Assembly: GCF_910592395.1 (NCBI RefSeq)
Contig: NC_088326.1
Span: 8,251,001 to 8,315,000, forward strand
Reading direction: 5' to 3'
Origin: Lineus longissimus
Taxonomy: Eukaryota; Nemertea; Pilidiophora; Heteronemertea; Lineidae
DNA: 64,000 bases
Shown here: one piece after another, positions 55,832-64,000 of the stretch
Position numbering within the stretch: position 1 is the stretch's first letter
Layout: every line of letters starts with the position of its first letter
The notes under the pieces: model-generated
The model's input: only the letters and a program-made list of their open reading frames with translations
What the model was told of the DNA's origin: nothing
Database searches by the model: none
Made by a program: the position numbers and the translations under genes

Positions 55832-58800
55832 TGTCACATCTCAGTGAGAAAACTCGTCTAATGGCAAAAGCTAGCTACTTGTCCTTTCCTTCTAAAATAT
55901 AATGCAATGTTTGCGCAGTAACTATCTTCACCGTCAGAAAGTAAAGGTAAACATTATATATGTGATGACCAGGTTAATCAAGCGGATATTATTTATCCTA
56001 ATATTGTAATTAAAAACTATTCAAGTGTGGTCTTTGGAACAAAACGATTTGTCAGCTCAAGAAAATATCCGAAACGCAGTAATTCTTCACGTAAGATGCA
56101 GTGAAGAAACGACATGCCAAAATTGATATTCAAGTTGGATGCCACCCTAGATTTTTCGAGGACACCCTTTGGCTTCATCGCTGCCAATTATTTCTTTCTT
56201 CCGTATAGCATTTGCACGCCACCTCCTCGAGATACACTTGGACAATGTGAATAGAATGTACATAATTTCGGATGAATAATTTTTTTCGAAAGGTGCATCA
56301 AAATTGGAATGCCCCAAAAGCAAAACTACAACTCAACATGTGTCAGATACGTTCTATATGCTACTTGCTGGAGTGCCTCGGGGTATTTGGCGCGCAATAT
56401 AACGCAAAAAAGAGAAATTATGAGCAACTTAGCAACATTTAAACTGACAAATATGGCTGCCGGTAACAAGCCCCTCATACTTGTTATCTTTTGAGATTTC
56501 CGATAAGTGTAGGCCTCAGGTTTCCCAACTTTAGGCATGACGTTTGGAGGCATGGGAAAATCTGCCGCGGTGATGATAGCATCACAGCTCACTCATATCC
56601 ACCAAATTACGTGGCGTGTTTCCAGGGGTTCCCGAGTAACACTGCGCATCTCCCGTTTCACGTTGACGATAGAGTACTTTGGTTAAATGGCTTTGGTCAT
56701 CGAGAAACGAGATATGACAAACTAAACAGAAGGGGTAAAATGAAAGGGGGCGGGCGGGCTAAAAATGTCCTAGTTCCGAGAATATTGTATACCCCTCTCC
56801 ACGACACCATCAATATTCCGAACAATCTCCCTCGATCGTTCCTCCACGGCTTCTACCAAACAAGTGATCAGCGATCAATGCTCGCTGCGCAACATCACAA
56901 ACTGAGCGAGGGGCTTCCAAGTCTCTCAGGCAGCCATGGAAAATAAAATTACTTTTTGCATACAACTATAATCAGAGACTACTTCAAAATGTTCTAATGT
57001 AAGTTCAAGCTAAACATAATATTTGTTGCCTTTGCCTCAGCAGGTACTTTCCCCTCTAGCACCTCAACTAGATCTTTCATGGATCGTGCTTTGCGTGACT
57101 TAGTCCATAAAATCACCGATATTTTCTATATCGCATTTTAATCTGTTCTGCATGAAAAAAGTACATTGCTGTAGATCCACGGTGTCACGTGATGGTGGTT
57201 GACGACACACTTCTAGCAACTGTCTGGGAATGAGCGGACAGTCGTCTTCAGGCTATGGTTTAGAAGGTATCCGTGGTATACATGTACATGGCCACAGATT
57301 ACCTCCATATATTTTGGATATACAGGTTATATCAAGAAACTATACCTTTTGAAAAATTACCCCCAGTTCCACATTTTATGATTTTTGGAAAACATTTCTG
57401 TAGAAAGTTGAAGGTAGATGACTGGTGGATATTTTACCCCAATTTACAGACTGAGGTTTACACGCATGAGTGAGCAGCGGCAAATTGTACAATCCAGGAT
57501 AAAAGTGGTTTGCGGGAAGTAAAGGTGGGATTAAAATCGAATCAAAGGTCATTGGGGACAATGGGCATCTATCTTATTTTCCACAAAACTTCCAGGTTAG
57601 AGCAATAACACTTTAGCCACCGGGTCAATTTCATTTCTTAACCCATGACAACAGTTCCTTCATTTCGAATTTCATTAAGCTTGTTTAAGGGAAATGGGAT
57701 GAAGGGAAGATACCGAAAGATTAAGCTCGCAACACACCTGACTCCGACTTTCCACGTCCAGTGGAGTTTTTTGGCCGCCAGTGTTTGAACACCAGAAAAC
57801 TCCCAGGCTGGCCAACGGCGAACTCCACCCAGATGTGCTACCGATTCAGCGGCGAGTGGAGTCGGCGGCGAGGCTAAAGCCAGTCAGCTGGCGGTTTCGG
57901 ATCACCTGATTTCAAAATGGCAGCCCCCATGAAGGCAAAAGATGCCTCCGATCGCCATGTCTGCGCTGGTGTTCGCTCACCGGGATCCTATTGACGCCAA
58001 CTTCGGCGGCGAGTGGCGGCGAGCGGCGTTCAGTAGAACTTCTTTGGACGCCAGAGTTGGAGTCAGGTGTACTGCCAGATTAAGTACGGTAGGAAGTATC
58101 GCTACTTCCCAGGTTGCACCCATCTTGTTATTTAGGTGTGACTAAGATGTTACAATGGAAGACTTCAGGTGAAGTCAGTTCAAACACTTGGAATCGTGTA
58201 ATTGTTTGTGACAGCCGCTAATCCATTTCATCAGAGCACCGAGTGCACTTGTCCTGTCCCCAGTGACATTTCCAGGCCTAAACAAGTTGAATCTATTTTT
58301 TTAAAGGCAGGAAGTGCAGCCAGGTGTTAAGAAATGAAACCGACATGGTGTCCAAAGTGTAAATGATATAACCTGGTAATTCTGTGGAAAACAAGATGGG
58401 TGCCCATTGTCCCCTCCAACAACATTTGAATCGATTTAAATCCCACCGCTATTTCACGCAAACCAGTTTTATCTCGGAGTGTGCAATTTACCCCTGCTCA
58501 CACATGCGTGAAAACCTGGGTCTGCAAATTTTGACAAATATCTACCAATCCCCTAAATATCAATATCCATAGAACATTTTTCCACAAATCATTAAATGTG
58601 AAACTAGGGGGTTAGTTTTCAAAATGTATAGTGTTTTTGGATACACCCAGTAGTAGTGCTTTGGTCATGGGTTCTCTTGAGACTTATTCCTCAATACGTA
58701 CTGCAATACGGAGGTCATGGGTTTGAGTCTTGAACTTTTGAAAGATTTTGAACTTTTAGATAGATTTCCAAGTAATCACGTATTTTAGGTCTGCCAAAGA

Positions 58801-59376
58801 GGAGCCACCATATAGTAAGCTGTTGGCGGCCCTCAATATCAGACCAGTATATGCTGTAGTTATAAATGGCGAAAAATTCCCTTTTTAATCGCATTTGCAA
58901 ACGACAGCCTCCGGCTCAAGGCACGCTTTAAGTACCATTGTAAACAAGGCACCAGCTCCTACTGTTGTAGCTTTTTCTAGCCCGTCGGTGGTGTGTCTGT
59001 CGCTGAGGATGGGGTTACTGACTCACTAAAGTCCCTCACTTTCACCGACAGGTAAAACATTGCGGATTCTGATGAGCGCCCGTTGGTTAAGCTCTTGGTT
59101 CGGGCTTTTTAATCTCTGTCATTTTACCGTCTGTACATTTTGTAACCATTGTATTTTCATTTCGATGTTACCTTTTAGGAGGTTAACAAATAATATTATT
59201 ATTATTACCACATGTAACCACAGTCCTAGGATGACCAGGGACCGTGACGTTAGTTACGTTTTTTACGCAAAGTCTAGTAAGCCGTAATTGGTCACAAGGT
59301 ACAAGTGGAATCCAATCCGCATTAATGTTACGAAAATGGCGCCACATAAGTTGGGTTTTTTAAAGTCAAAGATCCC
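55832..59376. other. Stretch without recognisable genes
   Basis: The longest frame is 56491-56946 (151 codons, +). It shows no domain I know, and part of the region is open on the other strand as well. 57730-58080 is GC-rich with short inverted pieces (GGAGTTTT near 57763, AAAACTCC near 57796) but no clear element ends. Confidence 0.35.
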
Positions 59377-59743
59377 TACGTTCCAAAGTACGCGGATGCA
59401 TATAAGTATACGTAAAATTTCGCTATAAGTTGCGGATCTCAAACCCTCTACTGTCTCAAGCGCTTAACATAACTTGACAGCTCGACTTACTAGCGATATG
59501 GAGATCAGGGACTTATCACGGATCTTTAACATATACGGATAGAAATGTACTCAAAATTAGAACTCTTTCTACAGAGTTTTATCCGAATACGTGTTAGGAT
59601 TCTTCATAGGTCGCTGTTCTCAACCTCCATATCCAGCGCTTCACATATAACTCGAGCACTCGACTTAATAGAGAGTTTGAGATCCGCAACTTATAACAAA
59701 ACTTATAGGTATATTTATAAACATCCGCTCACGTTGGAACGTG
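59377..59743. repeat. Fold-back element, ~367 bp
   Basis: A left arm from about 59377 (ACGTTCCAAAGT, GCGGATG) pairs with a right arm ending at 59743 (CATCCGCTCACGTTGGAACG). Inner blocks TATAAGTTGCGGATCTCAAA (about 59424) and its reverse complement (about 59678) match perfectly. The arms are about 110-120 bp, roughly 80-85% by eye. MITE-like; target duplication not resolved. Confidence 0.7.
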
Positions 59744-59879
59744 TAGAAAAATGACTTGAGAAAATTCCAACTGATGTGATGACGTATTCGTACAATAATG
59801 TAACTGAATGCGGTTTCAATTCCACCAGTGCCTTGTGACCAATTACAGCTCGCCTTAAAAAAGTGCGATACTTTGGTTA

Positions 59880-59995
59880 ACAATAACGGTGTTTACCCTG
59901 TGTTAACTCCAACCATTTTTTTTTCTTGCTGAGGTTAACACTAACACTAACACTACCGTTGACACTAGTGTTAACTCAGACATTTGACCTCACCC
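59880..59995. repeat. Harbinger-like element end (solo)
   Basis: Ends TTTGACCTCACCC at 59995, the same terminus as the 941-bp element at 51220-52160. Inside are several TTAACACTA motifs (59934-59973) similar to TTAACCTAACAC near 1177. No matching left end was found, so it is truncated or diverged. Confidence 0.5.
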
Positions 59996-62900
59996 ATTGT
60001 CTTTCGATGTCATTCAATGTAATAAAACTCAATCTGGATGGACAATGAGTTGGCGACACAAGTTGTCCGACGGAGATGACGCAATCAATTGCCACTCGCT
60101 CACCTAACAATCAAAATTATCAGCTAAACACACCAAATTTCAGTTTTGGTAAGACCGAGAATGTAAAGATCTATATGACAACGGAATCCATTTTGAAGCT
60201 GCCTTGTTATCTTATATCAAGCGCTCGAGATATCAAGAGCGCTCGAGTTATAATTTGGGTGATCGAGTTATAAGTCAGTCGCTCGAGTTATAAAAAAATA
60301 ATTCAAAAATTCAGAAAAAACATTATGATGGCCTTTTCAAACCACCGTAGAAGTAGTTTTTCGGGTTACTCCTTATCGACAAAGGAATAGCCTTCCCTTG
60401 CCTATGAGAAATCTATGTGGATCAGAAGATCGAGCATTTTCGTATTAACCAGACTGAGTGATTTGGTCCGTTCTCCAAATGACTCAGCTTGGCGGGGGGG
60501 GGGGGGTCATCTAAAAATAGCCTGCGCAGCACTGAGTCACCTCGAACGACAGTCATTAAATTGAATAAAGTTGGTATTTGAACTTTTGATGCCCCCCAGG
60601 CGTCAGTAAAATCGTATTCAATAGCATACGTAAAGAAGGGAGGTAAGTTTTCGCAGTTCTATGTTTTCAAAGCATTTCTGGACATTTTGACCAAAAATAT
60701 ACTGACTAATTGGATATTGCGAAATTGAACTTGCGTTTTTATTTTTGGCATAGCACAAAAATTATCAATGCAAGATGCATGAAGTTTTAAGCACAAACAA
60801 TTAGTATCGACATCGCAGTGTGTGCTGAATTTTACTAACTAACTTACAGACGCGTAACTCTAAACATTCATTTAGCTAATTTAGGACTAAACCCATCACA
60901 GGTCATGTTTAACTAAGGCTCTTGATAACCCAATCATTTTCTTGGCACGAATGGTATAGAGTGCATATATGATTACGACATACGACTGTATTTCAGATTA
61001 TCGTAAAAAAACCCCACAGATTATCTTGTAATCAGATGATAAACCAAAAGCATTCCTAAAGAGCCCTTCAATGTAAACTTCCCAATTGTTAGGTCATTGT
61101 TAACCCATTGGGTTTACTGATCTAAATGGCAAATCACGCCCTGAGTTTATGCATGATTTGTTGAAAAGTCGTGATTTTTCTTCATTTCCTGTACTAACAC
61201 AACATCTGATCAAAATCACTTCGGTCAACTTATATATTTAACCCTCCTTGCAAGTGACACTGAAACTGATTCGTCAATTCCTCATAATTGCTTTTCTACA
61301 ATTTTAAGGACTAGTATGAAATGGCTTTGTTTCATCACCTTCTGGATATAGTGGATTTTATTTCTTTTACATTCATCTAGAGTTGGTCCTGTACCCATCC
61401 ATATCCATGTTTGCTGTCTACGCTCAAGAACTCTGTAGCAACAAATGTCCTTAAAATGATTAGTTAATCAAGATATTTAGCTAAACACTCTCTTAGAACA
61501 GTGACTGTGGCCACCTGACTCATACCTTACAAAAGTAAAGGCTCAGTACTAACGGATACTGCATGACTTAAAGATGACAATGAGAACGGATATAAATTGG
61601 AAGATATCGGGTACGAATCTCTGCACGCATATTCGTGATATGCTTTCTCCATTGCCTCATCACTGTTAGGAACATCAAATTGTTACTGTGTTGAGATTCA
61701 TATATCAAAAGCAGTACACCAGGAGAAAACCTAGTTTGGATAATTTCGTCAATCCTCGTCAATGTGAAACGAAATATCCTTTCTGGGACTCCTATGTTTT
61801 GATCAATCATACCCATGACTGCCATCATAATCGACAGAAGGAAAACTTAGCAAACAAGATGGAGTATCCTAACTACAGTAGGCCAGGTACCAAATGCATT
61901 AAAATAACTTACTGCTTTGTTTGTTTCCTTTACGTCTGACGGGTGAAAACAGCTATCACAGTGGGTTTTAAACATGGCATGGAGGATCATAAACATTTTT
62001 GTCAGTCAGTAATTTTTGATAAAACCATCCAAACCCTATTACTAAAGACGTATTTTAATTCGCATGGCAGTTATTCCTAAACTTCTGTTTGATGCAAGCT
62101 TTAGCTTTTGCCATTGGACGGAGATACACAGTCGCGGGACATAGTATTCGACACATTGAATTTAACCTTTTCAATGCAAGTCTGTTCATTTGAAAAGCTT
62201 GGGGTGATAAAACTCAGCAAACTTGTACGAAGTAAATATATTTGGAAAGAGGAAGCTATGTTTGAATTTCACACACTTTTGGAGATCTTGCTATCATATC
62301 TCCTTACCGGCACACAAGCGGCTCATTTTTGGCACCACAAAAAGCTTTAAGCCCCAAGATTAAAAAAATTTAAGATTAAGAAAACTGATATTAATGATAT
62401 TACATATTATCGCGAAGTTTCAAGAATAAAGATATGTCTGTTGAAAATTGGCGAGGTTTGAAGTGATTTGTTTAAGTTGATCGGTTATCTGCACTTCACA
62501 TGATACAATCATGAAATTAATATTAGCCTAGAGGTTGTTTTTATCTGCTCTCCTTAAATACACAAATTCAAAAGTTTTTGAGCCTCGGAGGTATTTTGTG
62601 CGAAGCTGCATAAAGCACCGTCGAGTCACTCCGCGCGACGGTGACAACGTCACAACCGACGAATACGTTTGTCCCATGAGTGTACATGTACGGCGCTGCG
62701 AGCGATGAAAACATGACAATGCCTAGGTAGCATGACTATGCCTTTTACTAGACTTTACTAAAATTATGCAATGAAAAGGTATGTATTTTACCCTCCCCTT
62801 TTCAGAGGTCAATGATCAAATCTCTGCCTTGCATGCAAATAGGACTTTACGGTATATGTACAATGGCCGAAGAAAAGGAAAAAAAAAATTAGTCTATAGA

Positions 62901-63395
62901 ATTCTGCCGAAACACGAAGGAACACTGCAGATCGGGAACATTGCATTTAATAGACGAAGTAACTTGCGGTACTTTTCGGACTATACCACAATACTGACAT
63001 CTTTGTTCAAAAAAATTGAATAACGGTGAATCATCGCTCGCAGTGCACCACAAAGAGTTAGTTCGGTGGATGCATGATTTGTCCATATAATTAAGGAAAT
63101 GGACACCATTTCGTGCAATAATCTCACCGAGGGCAAGAGCCATGGATATTGAATATTCAAGATTCAATATCAACTAAAATAAGACGTTAGTGTTTAACTG
63201 CCAAAGGAATACCCGCAAATAGAACTCCTGATTGGATTCATACATCGTCTTTGTGAAATTAACCGTCACTTGATAAAAAATATCAGTGTGATGACGCAAC
63301 ACAATTCTCAGCAGACGATTGGTCCAGTCCAACGAGCACCACCAAGAAGAATATTGTGAATAAAGGTTTCTCTAAAATGTTGTCTGAAACTCTTG
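59996..63395. other. Region downstream of the channel gene, no other gene seen
   Basis: Contains a short cluster of GCTCGAGTTATA motifs (60220-60290), a G-run near 60495-60506, and a perfect 8-bp stem CACCGTCG/CGACGGTG at 62616-62643. The part nearest 63395 should be the 3' UTR of the potassium channel gene. No polyadenylation signal was firmly placed. Confidence 0.45.

Positions 63396-64000
<605 letters not shown>

Noticed and set aside
56491-56946. 151-codon frame
   Set aside because: Longest open frame in the gene-poor 44-63 kb part, but without motif, repeat or splice evidence; chance cannot be excluded.

Overview
This is a 64-kb piece of an intron-bearing, gene-poor animal nuclear genome. 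It has GT-AG introns, coding segments split over several exons, and a two-pore potassium channel exon of clear animal type. Its mobile elements (BEL/Pao, a DIRS-like tyrosine-recombinase retrotransposon, PIF/Harbinger, CR1/L2-type LINE pieces, TA-flanked inverted-repeat elements) are common in marine invertebrates. The palindrome TAGGCCTA and close variants recur often, which hints at an echinoderm or related deuterostome; this taxonomic guess is weak. No bacterial operon, CRISPR array, rRNA or convincing tRNA was seen.

Layout. 1-5.35 kb: a PIF/Harbinger transposon region. It holds the 3' part of a HARBI1-like transposase on +, a THAP zinc-finger start just downstream, and a convergent, apparently intact four-exon Myb/SANT-like protein gene on -. 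5.36-7.47 kb: three mosaic copies of one non-coding repeat. 7.57-16.48 kb: a complete but mutated BEL/Pao retrotransposon on - (two LTRs of about 639 bp, perfect 5-bp target duplication AGTAG, gag and pol with breaks). 17.5-23.5 kb: a small unknown ORF, a decayed SGNH-hydrolase-like pseudogene, a fold-back structure built from two inverted GGCGAAA minisatellites, and a stand-alone PIF1-like helicase ORF. 25.1-29.2 kb: a DIRS-like retrotransposon with gag zinc knuckle, RT-RNase H and tyrosine recombinase; each coding block starts at a phase-0 splice-acceptor-like site.

29.2-36 kb: a 214-bp tandem duplication, an 84-bp palindrome, an unknown ORF, a decayed CR1/L2-type LINE RT, a short cysteine-rich repeat protein region, and a fold-back element. 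36.86-38.58 kb: a long-inverted-repeat element with a second palindromic element nested in one arm, both flanked by TA. 39-43 kb: tandem duplications and a second inverted GGCGAAA minisatellite pair. 44-60 kb: mostly no recognisable genes, with dispersed repeats, LINE 3' ends, and several inverted-repeat elements whose ends and target duplications can be read (51.2, 55.5 and 59.4 kb). 63.4-64 kb: the 3'-terminal coding exon of a TASK-type K2P potassium channel on -, running off the window. It is the only confident host gene.

The genes do not form a pathway: almost everything here is mobile-element cargo around one host gene. The Harbinger pair (transposase plus Myb-like protein) and the DIRS gag/RT/recombinase set are the two cases where neighbouring genes would act together, in transposition.
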